A DNA stretch of 64,000 bases from assembly GCA_013398955.1 (NCBI GenBank), contig VWPU01012716.1, positions 1 through 64,000 of the forward strand, read 5' to 3'. Source of the DNA: Callaeas wilsoni. Its lineage: Eukaryota > Chordata > Aves > Passeriformes > Callaeidae. The notes below the pieces were generated by a model. The model was not told the origin of the DNA, ran no database searches, and saw nothing but the letters and a program-made list of their open reading frames with translations. Position 1 is the first letter of the stretch; each line of letters opens with the position of its first letter. Positions 50,880-63,119 of this stretch are shown one piece after another. Position numbers and translations under genes: made by a program.

Positions 50880-51830
50880 TCATGCTTAAGTTGTGAGTTT
50901 AGAGTCTTTCAGTGCCACGTGAGCTCTCTTTGAAACTCCTCTGGGCAGAAATATGAACCAATCTCAAGAGAAGTAATACAATAAAAGCTTATCATGGCCC
51001 TGTCTCTTTAAAGGACCTCAAAACATAATTAAGTCAAAATAAAAGTTTCCTCTCTCTCCTCCCCCCATTCAATAAAAGTAAATTACCTCCAACTATTTAA
51101 GCCCCCAGTTCGTTTAAATTTAAAAAGGGAGCCCTTGTCTATCTATTTCTTTCACTCACTCCCACCTCCTTCTGCTAAAGACTGGCCGGGGCTTTAAACC
51201 TGCCAGCTGGGCTGAGAAATGGTTAATAGTTATTGTGGAGGAGCAGCTTTTAATGAACTATTGAAGAATGATACATTGATGGAGTAATGGGAGTTTAAGT
51301 CTCTCTGTAATGAAACAGGTTCTCAGCGCCGACCCATTGTGGTGTAAATACGGCACGTCTCTCCCACTGTTTGGTCAGGACTAAATAGCAGAGGCCAGAG
51401 GGGGGTCAGCTTATGGGGTCTCCGCTTTAGTTAATCAATCTGATTGGATTAGGGTCACTGCGATCCCTAATAATGTCAAAGGTTACGCCAAACTGGATTA
51501 AATGCTTTGTTGGGGAGGGCTCGGATTCTTTCAGCTTTGGCCGGCAGGGCTTGTTTATTAGACTTTAACACTCGTGTGCAGCCTTGGGAAGCCGCTCCGG
51601 CCCTTTTTTTGTCCGTCGGGCGCGAGGGGGTTGGAATGAGCCGGGGCGGGGGTGTCCCGTGGCTCTGCCGAGTGTCTGCACCCATCGGATGTGCCCTCCG
51701 AGGACATACATCAAATTCCCCACCGGACAAATGAGAGCCTAATGGGTGACCGAGGCCTGGGAGGCATAAATTCATTCCGGAAATAATGGTTGGCCGCCGA
51801 CCCCGCTCGAAGGCAAATGTCGAGAGTCAC
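50880..51830. promoter_or_regulatory. Strongest enhancer-like block, WNT3A intron 2
   Basis: Nearly 1 kb of repeat-free sequence 3 kb after exon 2. It carries CAATAAAAG at 50979-50987 and 51070-51078, ATAAAAG at 51039-51045 (all CDX/posterior-HOX type), and TAATTAA at 51026-51032. An ATCAATC/GATTGG/GGATTAG cluster lies at 51431-51452 (PBX-HOX, CCAAT and OTX-type cores). A TCF/LEF-type TCAAAGG lies at 51476-51482 and a forkhead-type TGTTTATT at 51552-51559. The second half becomes CpG-richer. This mix suits a posterior/neural developmental enhancer, but activity and conservation are inferred. Confidence 0.45.
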
Positions 51831-52671
51831 AGCAGCGGTGGAGTGACCCACTGCTCGTGTCCCTCGGGGTTAATCCTGCCCGTGTCCAGCAAAGCCATGT
51901 CCTTTTCGGTGCAGCTCCAGTTCGGGCAGCTACCAGGATGAGCACGGAATGAAATATGGAGTGTGGAAGACCACTGGATCACTTTGTTATCAAAGTGGGG
52001 AGGTGTCTTGCCTTCCAGCACTCCCATCTCAAATCAAGGTGGGATGGAATAGGATCTGTCATCTTACCCAGACTGACCACAAAGCCTAAAAACTTCCTCT
52101 TATCTTCCTTCACCACGTTCCTGCGGGTGACACTGTCCTACGGGCACGGCAGAGTGTCCTTCAGGCAGTGACACCAAACAATCCCTCGGAAGGTCCCTTG
52201 GCGATGGAGAGGGGCAGCACCAACTGTGCGTTACCGGCAGAGAGCCGAGATCCCTGCACCTCCAGTGCCTCACTCCTTCCCAAGCGGAGCACGCAATGCG
52301 TGTTCACGGCCTGGCGGGACTGTCAGATTATCCAAGCGGGCTTCTCGCATGATCCAGACTGGAGAATTTCCCCCCGAGACTTCTGGAATAAAACCAAAGT
52401 CTGAATTTGACTACAACATCTCTTCCCAAAGGACATTTTGCCTTGACATATCACCAAGAGATAGACAGCCTCCTCTTTACAAATCTCCTCCACTGCTCTG
52501 GTGCTGACAACCAGCCTCTCTATTTTCTCTTCTAGCACTGACCATTTTCTTTGCCACTTAGACTTCCTAAAAATTTAAAATTGGGGCCTGCAGAAGAGCA
52601 GTGGGTCAGCAAAAGTTTGGGTCCTTTACGCCAGACAGCGAGACAGGTCGAGGTAGTTCCAGTTGTTGCTG

Positions 52672-52784
52672 GGGTCCTCCAGGGCATGATTCATCTGATG
52701 TATTCCAGACAGTTAGGATTAAATTATTCACACCCTGACGTTTCTACATCTCTCCATCAATCACTGAGGGAATCCAGGGAGACC
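52672..52784 (+). repeat. Old dispersed repeat, family X copy 4
   Basis: CAGGGCATGATTCATCTGAT, TATTCCAGAC and ATCTCTCCATCAATCACTGA align with the copy 600 bases downstream. Confidence 0.5.
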
Positions 52785-53279
52785 GGCTCTGGATGAGAAG
52801 ACTCTTGCTCCCAGGGACTACATGAAGGGCAGAGCAGGCATCTGTCTAGCTCCCAGGAGATGCGGGATTCAAATCACATCCAGTTTCTTGTGGAATGCTG
52901 GGCACTTTCTCCTTTGCAGCCAGGCTGATTTTGGATTCATCTTATTTCTGAAGTTCGCCTTATTTTGGACTCTAGACATTTTGGGGGTAAAGCCCCATAC
53001 ACTCTTTCTCTCAAGAAAGCCCAAACAAAGCTGTGTTCAAGGGTTGACGCTTTTCCTTTGTGGATGAGAAAGCTCATCTTGTGTCTGGTGAAACCCATGT
53101 GAGTTTTTCCCCAGATTAGGCAAGAATGGAACCAGACTTTTAAATTCAGTTATAATCCCTCGGAGACACGAGTCTCCTCCGTATTTTTTTCTTGCTGTGT
53201 CATAACAGCATTGCTCCCCAAGGCTCCCTGATAGGCGTGATCTCATCTCCCAAAGTTAGATGTCAAAGTCTGAGCGAGT

Positions 53280-53433
53280 CACCCCAGGCTCCCTTTGCAG
53301 TCAGTGGAGAGCAATCGGCATCTCAGGGAGCAATTCATCTGACCTATCTCAGACACCTATCTCAGGATAACATGAATCATAGCAAGATGTTTATTTCTCT
53401 CCATTGACTATAGAGGGAGCCTAGGGCTACAGC
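53280..53433 (+). repeat. Old dispersed repeat, family X copy 5 (best preserved)
   Basis: Reads GGCATCTCAGGGAGCAATTC, GACCTATCTCAGACACC, GATGTTTATTTCTCTCCATT and GACTATAGAGGGAGCCTAGG. I recall this pattern as a common ancient interspersed repeat in reptile and bird genomes but cannot name the family. Confidence 0.6.
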
Positions 53434-53539
53434 TTCAGACTTCCATGGGTGCTTCTTAGAGGCCCATTTTAGGGGGAAATAGCTCCCACCCCTCCTATTT
53501 CTCCTGTTAGAAAGCAATCCTGATATCCAGCCTCAGCTG

Positions 53540-53760
53540 GGGAGGTCATTTTAATGATGGAACCACGTGGCACTGGAAAGGATCTCCTGGACCACTGACT
53601 GCAGGCAGTCCCTTGCTATTTAAGGCATAATGACATCTCATAATGATTTAAAATTAATATGTTTAGCAGATCTCGTCATATTTTCCTGATGGCATTCTGG
53701 CATCTCGGTTGTCTCCGAGCCAGACGTTTTCCCCCCTCTTTTCCCTGCTCTGGATCAGCC
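53540..53760. promoter_or_regulatory. Candidate conserved non-coding element, intron 2
   Basis: CATTTTAATGATGG, CCACGTGG (an E-box), CATAATGACATC and AAAATTAATATG motifs crowd into 220 bases free of CR1. It lies just after an ancient repeat copy (53280-53433). Confidence 0.3.
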
Positions 53761-55029
53761 TTCTCCACTTCTGCAATAAAGTAAGGCATGAGCAGAAAGC
53801 CACAAGATACTGATCCATCCAGGAGGTTTGTTACATGTAGGAGGTACTCTCCGCTCTCTCATGAAACTCTTCCCAAGAGGATCTGATTTCCAACCACACC
53901 CCGTCTACCTCTCCGCTAATGGCAATTTGGGCAGCTGCCCTGGTATCAACAACGGAGATCTACAAACTCTACCCTGTAACTATGGGGAAGGAAACTGGAA
54001 GGATCAGGATTGAAAATGTGACTGTGCAAGCTCCGCTCAGCCGTCAGGATGCATAAATCCAGAGGTTTGCCGGCGCTGCTGGGGAAAAGGCTGGCACATC
54101 CCGGCTCGAGACAGGAGCACCACTTGGGTGTAGTGTCCGTGTAAATTGAGCTTGGAGTGGGGATTAACGCATGGGGTGAGGGGATGCTGCGCTGCCTGAG
54201 TCCATTCCAGCCCACAGGGCAGCCCAAATTCCTGGCTGCAGCATTCCTGACCTGGCTTTTGGGTAGCTAACGCAGTACAGGCAGCATGCTGGAGCTGCAG
54301 CACGTTGGACAAGCAGTTTGGGGGGGTCTGGATGAGCTGTAGCCGCATCCCTGGTTTGCAGCCCACAGAGTCCTGGGCGATTTGCAGCTTCCCCTGAGCC
54401 TTGGTGAGAGCTGCAGGTTGCAAGGGCAGCAGAGATGCTGAGGAGAGGTGTCAGGGTGATATCCCTCAGCTTTTGGGAGCAGGAGACCAGTGAGGTGGTG
54501 AGGAGCTCCTTCTCTTGCTGCTGGAGCCAGGTGGGACCATCAAAGGAGTCACTTCATCCTCTTGTGACTTCAGAGGTGTCCAAGGACAAGCCCTGGGCAG
54601 GGATGGCACCCAGGAGACTCTGGTAAACATCACATCTGGCTGCATCTGCCTCTCCATCCCCAGTGCCCTCGGGTCCGTGGGCTCCAGCATTTTCGGGGTT
54701 TCTTAGAGGCTCTGACCTCATCACCTCCGTACCTGCACAGTGATCCCGGGATAAAGATCTGGCTCCCGTGCATCTGGAGATGAGACAGCCCATGTAAACA
54801 GCTGTAAACAGCCAACACCCAGGCGCAGGCTGCAAACCCCGAGACGAGTGATGGGGAAAAGGAAATGGCAGCAATTCCAGGAGCCGATCCCTTTTGCTTT
54901 CTGCTCTCCCTCCACCTCCCACTGCACCAACCCTCATCTGTCAACCCTGACACGCAGGGGGGGGGTTTATCGGTTGATTTTTTTTTTTCTCCTTCTGGTT
55001 TTTTTTTTTCCTGGCGACTTAAACATTAG

Positions 55030-55620
55030 ACGGGGGATCAGGGAGGGGAGAAGGAACAAGACAGCCCGTGGCTACAAAACCGGTGGCGTCTCTCCCGGCG
55101 GCGGGAGGCACTGGAAACTTCTGCCTCGGGCTGCGCTCACAATGCGCCGGGCTGGCAGGGAGCAGGCTGCGCGGAGTTATGGATTTATTTCCTTCCCCCC
55201 TCCCCTCCCCTTCTTCCCCTCTCCCTGCTGGGTACATTGCATTCCCCAAACTGGGCTCAGGTTGGTTGCAACAAGGAGCTCCCTCTGCCGCATCCCGAGA
55301 GTGCCAAGTCCAAGCGTGGGAGCTAGTCCTAGACAAAAGGGAACAGTAGAGGGAGCTGATTAGCATCCCTTTGTCCCGGGAGAATCCCGGCCCCAAACGG
55401 GCCCTTGGCGCGCAACGGGAGGCACAAACGCGCACACACACACGCATGGACGGGAGCCAAGCAGGGAAGCAGGGACGGCGGAGGCTCGATCGCCTTCGTC
55501 CGGGTGCTGGGGGGAAGGGGGACGCGCTGGGGTTTGCTTTAGGGACGGCTCCGGAACCGGGGAGCGCCGTCCCTTGGGTGGGTTTTGCTGGTTGAGGAGG
55601 TAAACGTGTCTTGTGTGTCC
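55030..55620. promoter_or_regulatory. Intragenic CpG island in WNT3A intron 2
   Basis: I counted about 40 CpGs in 590 bases at roughly 62% GC (observed/expected about 0.7), with GGCGCGCAACG and GGACGCGCTGG clusters. It lies about 7.2 kb after exon 2. It could be an alternative promoter, the start of a non-coding transcript or a poised enhancer island. A 303-codon open frame on the reverse strand (55019-55930) crosses it but has proline/arginine-rich low-complexity content and no recognisable domain. Confidence 0.6.
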
Positions 55621-56739
55621 CAAACAGCCAAAAGGAGCGAAGGGTCCTGACAAAGAGGGATCCGAGCCCGTGAATGTGGCTTTTCTTCCCCAGGAGATGC
55701 GTTAGGAGCTGGCAGTGCTGAATAGAGGCGGGGATTTTAAGGCCAGAAGGGGCTGTGGGATCATCTGGTTGGATTCCTGTATAGCGAGCAGAGATTTTCC
55801 TCCTCTCCGTCCTTGAGCAGATAAGACAGGGCAGCCAAAGGAAAACCAGGCTGCATAAAGATGCCCTGCATGGTTTTTTTCTGCAATGGGCTTGCATGGC
55901 AGGGGGATGGGGGTGTCTCCTGCCGAGCATTTTCCAGCAGGATATTGCTTAACACGCTCCCTGCTAAGCTCTGGTGCGGGAGGAATCGTGTGCCTGGATG
56001 GAGCAGCCTCTCTCATTCCTTGTTTCCTCGGCCTGACCTTTTCGGGAGCATCTCCTTCAAAGCGAGGACTTGTCCATCCCAGAAGATCCACAGGGTTAAG
56101 GAAGAGGCAGGGATCAGCCACCAGGAGAGGGAATGGCTCAAAAGGATTGGCGTGACTCTGGATTTCTGTTGTGCATGTGAATGATGTGCTCCTGGGAATG
56201 ACTGAGGCACAGCTGACTGAGCGGTGAGGACAAAGCAGGAGTAAGAGGAAAGCAGGTTTTGGGGGGCTCCAAAATCATGGGGGATGCAAAGGGGTCAGAG
56301 AGCTGCACCTGATGTAGGTGGGGAGTTTCCCTGTGCCAGGATAGGCAGAGGAGCTGCACAGAAGTGACATTTTTTGGAAAACAGCAGGAAATGGGTGAGG
56401 CTGAGGCAGCGGAGGGCTGTGTGAAGTTGACCCCAAGACGTGAAGCACTGAAGTGGGTGGTGCTCTGTCTCCTGCCCACCTTCACCGTGCTCCTGGAGGT
56501 CACAGAGATTCTCCTGGAGAGCGTTGCCCACAGCACACCACTGCCAGGTGGGCCCGGGAAAGAGGGATGTGGGTATGTCACAGCCTGGATAAGCTCCCGG
56601 AAAGGGCTTGAAGGAAACTGTTGCGGGTTGGTTTTGGCAGGCTTTTTAAGGAGCTGGAAGCTCAGGGAAGCTCTGGAGCTTTTGCTGGCGGTGACCTGAA
56701 AATCTGATGGCAAAGCCATCTATAGAATATGAATTCTAT

Positions 56740-56962
56740 ACATGTCAGGAAGTTCTTTACTCAGAAAGTTGTGAGGCCCTGGCACAGGGTGCCTAGAGAC
56801 GCTGTGGCTGCCCTGGATCCCTGGAAGTGTCCAAGGGCAGGCTGGACGGGGCTTGAAGCACCCTGGGACAGTGGAAGGTGTCCCTGCCCATGGCAGGGGG
56901 TGGAACTGGATGGGCTTTGAGGTCCCTTCCAACCCAAACCTTTGCATGCTTCTGTGAAAACA
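56740..56962 (+). mobile_element. CR1 3'-end fragment
   Basis: TCAGGAAGTTCTTTACTCAG through GGCACAGGGTGCC to CCCTTCCAACCCAAACC. It is intact over about 220 bases. Confidence 0.92.
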
Positions 56963-56999
56963 ACAGAAAGCCCGAAAGCCGCCAAATCCTGGGAAGTGC

Positions 57000-59072
57000 A
57001 AAGCTGTCCTCAAGGCCTGGGAACAGCTCCTGACTGGAGGAACAGAAAGTGTCTTTCACTTCTTTTTTCATTTCATTTTGACTCATCTCACCCTTCCCAG
57101 AGAAGAAAAGCAGTTTACAAAGCACTCATGACCCAGCCTGGGCCAGTGACGGGGAACAAAGCAGAGAAGAGAGGTTCTGGTTCTGCTTTGAATTCTGGAT
57201 CCGACAGAGCAGATCCTCCTTCCTCTGCCTCTCCGTTTCCCATGGAGCCGCCACAGAACCACCTGGATATTCCAAAGTAGGCCACACGTAGGGCCCTGCA
57301 GCTCTTGCAACAGCGTTCAGGAACTTTCATCGGCCTCCTCACGAGGGTTTCTCCCCCGTTGGATCGGCAGGGCAGCAACGCTCCGCGGAACACTTCCCGG
57401 TAGGCTGCAGTTTGCTGACTCAGCACCTGGCACAGCTTCCCCTCCATTATTTCCAGGTGCTAAATCACATTCAATGATAGCTAATAATTATGGTTTATCC
57501 TTTCCTAATCACGCTGCTTTCCCAGGGAAGCTGTTGCCACAGGGATGTTGTGGGAGTGTGAAAGGGTGGGGAGGGCACCAGGGGATGTTTCTGTTCACCC
57601 GGAGCCATGAAAAAGTTGGAGACCCCTTAGGCTAAGCACACAAGATTCAGCCCAGGAGATATTATATCTTGTCAAAAATGTGTTTATTTATTCTTCTGAG
57701 CCAGTTTTCCATCAGAAAAGGAAGCTGCAGCAAACTGGAGATGTTTTGCAGGTTGCCCTTAATTTCTGAGAAAAAAAACCTCGCAACTTTGGTTTTCATG
57801 AGGGTTTTGGGGGTTTTTTTGCACATTTCAGATAGTTTCATTTGACTTATTGAAAATGAGGCCTTTTATTTCTTTTTAATTTAAATGCAATCTTACGCTA
57901 AAATAGAACACTATTACCCCATCATAGAATCCCATCTTTAGTATTTCATAGAATATTGAAGTGGTTTTTGTATTATCTAGGTTGAATGATTTTGTCTTCT
58001 CAAACAAAAAAAAAATCTGACATTAACAAGATGAAACACTTCATCAGCCTAAAAATTCACACTCTTACATGATCCATCTGATTTTCAACTCTTAAAAGTG
58101 AAGCAAGACAGAATTTCCTAGAATATGTTAATTTTTTTTTGGCCCTCATTACTAACCTTAGCCATGGTATGAACTCCAAACTCCTTCATTCTGCCTAAGT
58201 GCAGGATTAAAATTGAGCAGTGGTCATCTAAACATCCCTCTAAATTCATAAAGCAGTCTCACAGCCCCATAAAACAAGAGCTGAAAGGGATAAGACCCAA
58301 ATCTGTGGTTTATTCTCAAGTTACAACCACTGAGTCCTGACATGAAGATGCTCCCACAAGAAATTGCCACAGATTTTCTTAGAGAATAATAAAAGGTGAA
58401 AATTTATTTTGGTGCAGTTGGGTTTGCTGGAGAAATTCGTTTCTGTTCGCACAACTTTTCCAGTCTGCTTTTCTGGTTGGATTTCAGACACAGATTCCTT
58501 GAGAGAGGAATCTGAAGATGTAGATGAGTCCTGAGAGGGGTACATGGGAGCTCTGTGGAGCCCAGTTTTTATGGGAAATGTTCAGTGGTACTCTGGTGAG
58601 ATTTATGCTTGAGTTATAATCTGTGCCCAGCGTCTAAAATTAAGAATATTCTCTGCATTTTGCTCTCCTGAGCGTGGAGTCTTCTCACTCAAAGTCCATC
58701 ACTCGCACCTGAACACTTCAGAGATCATTTAGTGACTCTGAATGCAGATATTCGGTTCTGTAGGGTTCTGTTTATGGTTTTATCAATTATAACCCTGGCC
58801 CAAACACACCCTGATATCATTGACCCCCATGGATCAGGAAAGGTTGAAGAGGATACAAATGTTTTATCATCAAATCCTCTCTCACCGTTTTTCCATTTGG
58901 GAAGACAATGGATTTTGTCTGCCGGTGTTGGTTCTCAAGAGTGCAGAACTTCTGAACTTCCTGGCCAGCAGAAAATCACCATCTCCGTTTTCAGTTCTGT
59001 GTTTCCAGTGCTTTTTCCCAAGGGTTCAGTAGCTAAATCAAATAATCAATAACCAATATGTGAGAAGAATCA
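57000..59072. other. Unassigned stretch of intron 2
   Basis: AT-rich from 57.6 kb. TCATAGAATCCC near 57924 resembles a CR1 tail but lacks the following body. No exon 3 homology. Confidence 0.55.
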
Positions 59073-59130
59073 AATCATAGAATCATAGGACAATTTGGGT
59101 TGGAAGGGGCCTTAAAGATCATCTATTTTC
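59073..59130 (-). mobile_element. CR1 extreme 3' end
   Basis: AATCATAGAATCATAGGAC followed by TTTGGGTTGGAAGGGGCC; the rest is missing. Confidence 0.8.
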
Positions 59131-59249
59131 AGCTACTACACAACAAATTTAAAGTTAAAAACTCTCGCTAAAATCTCCTCACTTCAAGCAATGCCAACCA
59201 GACCTTCAGAACATTCCTGTCCCATCACTCATTAACACTTTTGTTCATT

Positions 59250-59385
59250 TATAGGACAGTTTGGGTTGGAAGGGACCTTTAAAGATTATCTAGTCCAGCC
59301 CCTGCCATGAGCAGGGACATCTTCAACTGGCTCAGATTGCTCAGATCCCCATCCAACCTCACCTTGGATGTTTCCAGTACATGTT
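59250..59385 (-). mobile_element. CR1 3'-end fragment
   Basis: GGACAGTTTGGGTTGGAAGG through CCCCTGCCATGAGCAGGGAC to TTGGATGTTTCCAG. Same orientation as the copy 120 bases to its left; the two may be one insertion interrupted or duplicated. Confidence 0.88.
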
Positions 59386-61767
59386 AAAGCAATTGTGACT
59401 TCCCTGAAACCCTCACATCAACCTGACATAAAGCCAGTGATTTTTTTTAAACAGAGATGTGCAAAAGGTGTTTGTTTTGTGGGTTGATTTTGGGTTTTTT
59501 TAAGGGTTCCAAATACATTTCCATATTTAACCTGATTTTTCACATAGATGCTTTAGAAGCAGATTATACTTTGCTCTAACAGCCACCAGTACAGCACAAG
59601 CCTCTTACACTGGTGCTGGCTACAAAATATTAGTTATTCAAAGTCTGGAAAGCGGGGTAGATGCAATTTAAAAACGTATGGATCAGCATTCCAGCTGGAA
59701 AAGAGCCTGTAATCACTGGTGTTGCAACCCAGTGAGGTCACTGCGTCAAGCACCCAGGACAATTCACTGCATGTATTTACCCATTTTATGGGCTTGACCA
59801 CTAATGTGGTTGGCTAAAAGCTGGAAGTATATTGGGCTTTTCTTGGTAGGGATGGGTCTTCTGATATTTAAGAGGCTTGGAGCTCATTGCTGGTGTGTAA
59901 ATCCTGGGCTGCACCTTCTTTTGTGAGGTTTGTGACTCGTGGTGCTTTAGGCTTTTATTTGGTTCCATCAACGCTGCCAGGATAAGGAGGGTGTTCTTAG
60001 CTCAGACTGGGCAGGAGGGGAAGTTAGCCCGGCTTAAAATGACAGAGGAGCTAAACTTGGTCCTGATCGGGATCAGGCAGCTTGGGACAAACCTCAGTGT
60101 GGGGTGGTGGATGCTGGTCCCGCTATCCCCACAGGTGATGCACATCAGCAAGCCCAGGGTGGTGGTGTAGCAGGACTCCCTCAGAGGGTGCTGGTGGCTC
60201 CTCTGGAGCCGATCTGAACAGGAAAACCACATCCCAGAGTGACGCAGCCCCGCTGGGCACAGCCCTGCTGCTCGCAGGCCACAGCCAGGCCGGAAACCAT
60301 AAACAAAATATTGGAGAGCCACAAGTGATCCAGGAGCTGCTGGGGAGTCATTCCAGCCCTCACGGCTCGAACTTCAGCTCCTCAGCCAAGATAATTCCCA
60401 AACCTCCACTGAACTTCACCTGAGCAAGTGCGCAAACTGCCCTGCCATAAAAACTGGTTTAACCCAACTGAGGTTAACCAGCTTGGGTGAAAGATTTGTC
60501 TTCTTTGTGTAAAACTCGCCATCTGGGAGCTCTTCATCTCTGTGCTTGACCTCTAAGCAGCTCTGTGAGACTGTGGGGATCTGCGGATCGTGGGCATTTT
60601 ATTTCTTGGGTTAAAAAAATGTATTTACTCGAGGACTCTGAGCCTCACAGGCTGCGTGTTGCAATCAGCATTAAAATAAGGGCAAACACAGGCCCTGAAA
60701 TTCAAAGAATCCCTACAGTTCCTCAGCATCTCTCTGCTTTGCTCAGCTGAGCTCTCAGTTCCTGAACTCTCTGTAGGCTTCCACCAATCCCCAAAATTAG
60801 CACCAAGGTTGCAGTTGATGCCCAAAGCACCGGTGCTTATCCACAATAGAACAAACATGGAGATTGGAAGGAGAACATCCCAAAATTCCCACTGTAGCCA
60901 AGAAACATAGCACAAAAACCTGTGCATCTTCAAGAAATTCAAGAGGATGATGGGACCTAGAAGTGATTTATGGGCAGGATATGACATTTCTTATCAGCGT
61001 TGGCATTGTTCTTCTGCAGGACAGGATTGGGCAGTGTGTGGATGTCCCAACTTCTGCCCAGCTGCCTCCCACACTGGAGGTCCAGCAGAGCCACGGCTGA
61101 ACTTCTGAGGGGTAATTCTCAGCTCCAGAGCAGCAATGTGGTCTCCAGGAATACACCAGGAGCCAACCCTGGTTTCCTCCAGCCCAGTGCCGGCGTTCCA
61201 CCTTCCCCAGCTTAGATCCATTGTCAGCACGGGCAAAGGCCCCACATCCCACTGCCGGTTGCTTAATCCATTCCTTCCCGCCCCACTGCCAGTACAATAA
61301 TACCCCACTGAGGGATCCACCTCCCAGGAAATCCTCCTTTAACACCCTCCAAAGGAGCAGCCAGATTTATCTCTGCTGTTGTTCTGGAAAGATAAATGAG
61401 GACTCATCTGTTCTAATCCCCTCTTAAGATTTCCAGTTGAGGCCTGTGCTCCCATGTTAGCATTTCTGACAGCTCCTACGTGTGCCCTGCCAGGCTCCAT
61501 GGAGGGAAATCACGTACCAGCAACTGCTTCCGGGGCCCCACTATCTCTCTCTGAAGGCATAAATGAAGGAGCCTTTGCAATGACCCCATAAAAATTCCTG
61601 AAATGAAGACCTGGGTTAGATGGGCCTGGAGATCTTCCTCAGAATGAATCTCATGACTCACTCTTTGCTGGAGAGTTTGGGGGCTGCTCCTTTCGTGTGA
61701 CACACGGCATTTTCGTTGGCCTTGTTTTTGGCAGAGCAGATTTTGAGATTTCCCAGGATCAGAATCC
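59386..61767. other. Unassigned stretch of intron 2
   Basis: Nothing recognised on either strand. Confidence 0.55.
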
Positions 61768-61990
61768 TGGAATGGTTTGGATTGGAAAGGACATTAAAGA
61801 TCATCCAATTCCCTGCCATGGGCAGGGACACCTTCCACTATCCCAGGCTGCTCCAAGCCCTGTCCAACCTGGCCTTGAACACTTCCAGGGATGGGGCCTC
61901 CCCAAATTCTCTGGACAACTTGTGCCAGGGCCTCGCCACGCGCTGAGTAAAGGGCTTCTTCCTGACAGCTGTAGAATTCCGATTCTGTAG
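61768..61990 (-). mobile_element. CR1 3'-end fragment (left arm of an inverted pair)
   Basis: GGAATGGTTTGGATTGGAAA through CCACTATCCCAGGCTGCTCC to GGGCTTCTTCCTGACAGC. Confidence 0.92.
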
Positions 61991-62079
61991 GTGGCTTTGC
62001 CACCTGGTTCTAGGGTCACCTACAGGGTGACATTTATTCACAGAGTAAATGACAATGGCTTTAAGTTGAATGGGAAGAC

Positions 62080-62315
62080 ATGGGATATTGGAAAAAAGTT
62101 CTTCCCTGTGAGGATGGTGAGTTTTCTGGCAAAGTTTTCCCAGAAAAGCCGTGGCTGCCCCTGGACCCCTGGAAGTGTCCAAGGCCAGGTTGGATGGGGC
62201 TTGGAGCACCCTGGGATGGTGGAAGGTGTCCCTGCCCACGGCCGGGGGGTGGAAGTGGATAATCTTCTAGTTCCTTTCCAGCCCAAACCATTCCATCTTT
62301 CTGGGATTCCATGAA
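62080..62315 (+). mobile_element. CR1 3'-end fragment (right arm of an inverted pair)
   Basis: GGGATATTGGAAAAAAGTTC through AAGGCCAGGTTGGATGGGGC to TTCTGGGATTCCATG. It lies 90 bases from the oppositely oriented copy to its left. Confidence 0.92.
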
Positions 62316-63119
62316 ATACCAATGCATCCACTGAGCTCCTGAATGACATTGTCCACTAACGAGACTGGTTGGGCCATGTGATTTGCAAGCTCCAGAATTT
62401 TCACTCCTCCTGGCTAACCTGGGAGAAGCATCTGTTTGTCGGGATGCATTTTCCGGCCTGGAACCATCAGCAACTTTTTTGTGCCAGGACAAATCCCAAT
62501 TTCAGTCCTGCAAGCCTTTTGCTGGCAAGTCTGGAGCTGCACGGAAGACGTGAGCCATTTGCATGATTAAAGGTTGCAGGACCAAACTGATTAGAAAGAT
62601 TCAGCAGCTTCTCCAATCTCAGCATGAGCAGAAATCCACTAGGGAAGGAGCTCTGGGCATGGAATTGGCTTCTCCTCAGAGTAGCTTCCACTGCTTTCCA
62701 CCAAGAGCTGGAAGTTCTCAGCTTCTCTCAGGATTGATCTCTGCACCTGCAGAGCGAATTCCTCTAAATATTGTTGTGGTTTTAGTGGCTTTTCCTTTAA
62801 CTATCAAAACCTGATGCTTTGATTAGAGATGGGGAGGTGGGGGGTGTGAATCTGACAGTGTTTTCTGGCATTTAGTCCCTAATTGAAATATTCCCTTGGG
62901 GTATTTATAAAAAAAATATTAAATTGGCCCAGATATTTTTTTATGAATAAGGCTTTAATTAACTTTTTACATATTAAATGTACATCAGTGGAAATAGTTA
63001 GACAAATAGCAGGCGTGTTATTCACGCAGAAGCAAAGGGGTGATTCCGTCAGGGACTGCGTGTGTTACAGCAGCCTCTCCCTCCCAGGGCACATGCGAGA
63101 GATGCCGAGAGGGAAGGGA

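Noticed and set aside
55019..55930. 303-codon reverse-strand frame as a gene
   Set aside because: Composition is proline/arginine/serine-rich low complexity, expected from GC-rich DNA; no family recognised. Kept only as part of the CpG island finding.
57922..57990. CR1 tail at TCATAGAATCCC
   Set aside because: Only the tail-like motif is present; the GGTTGGAAGGGACC body is missing.
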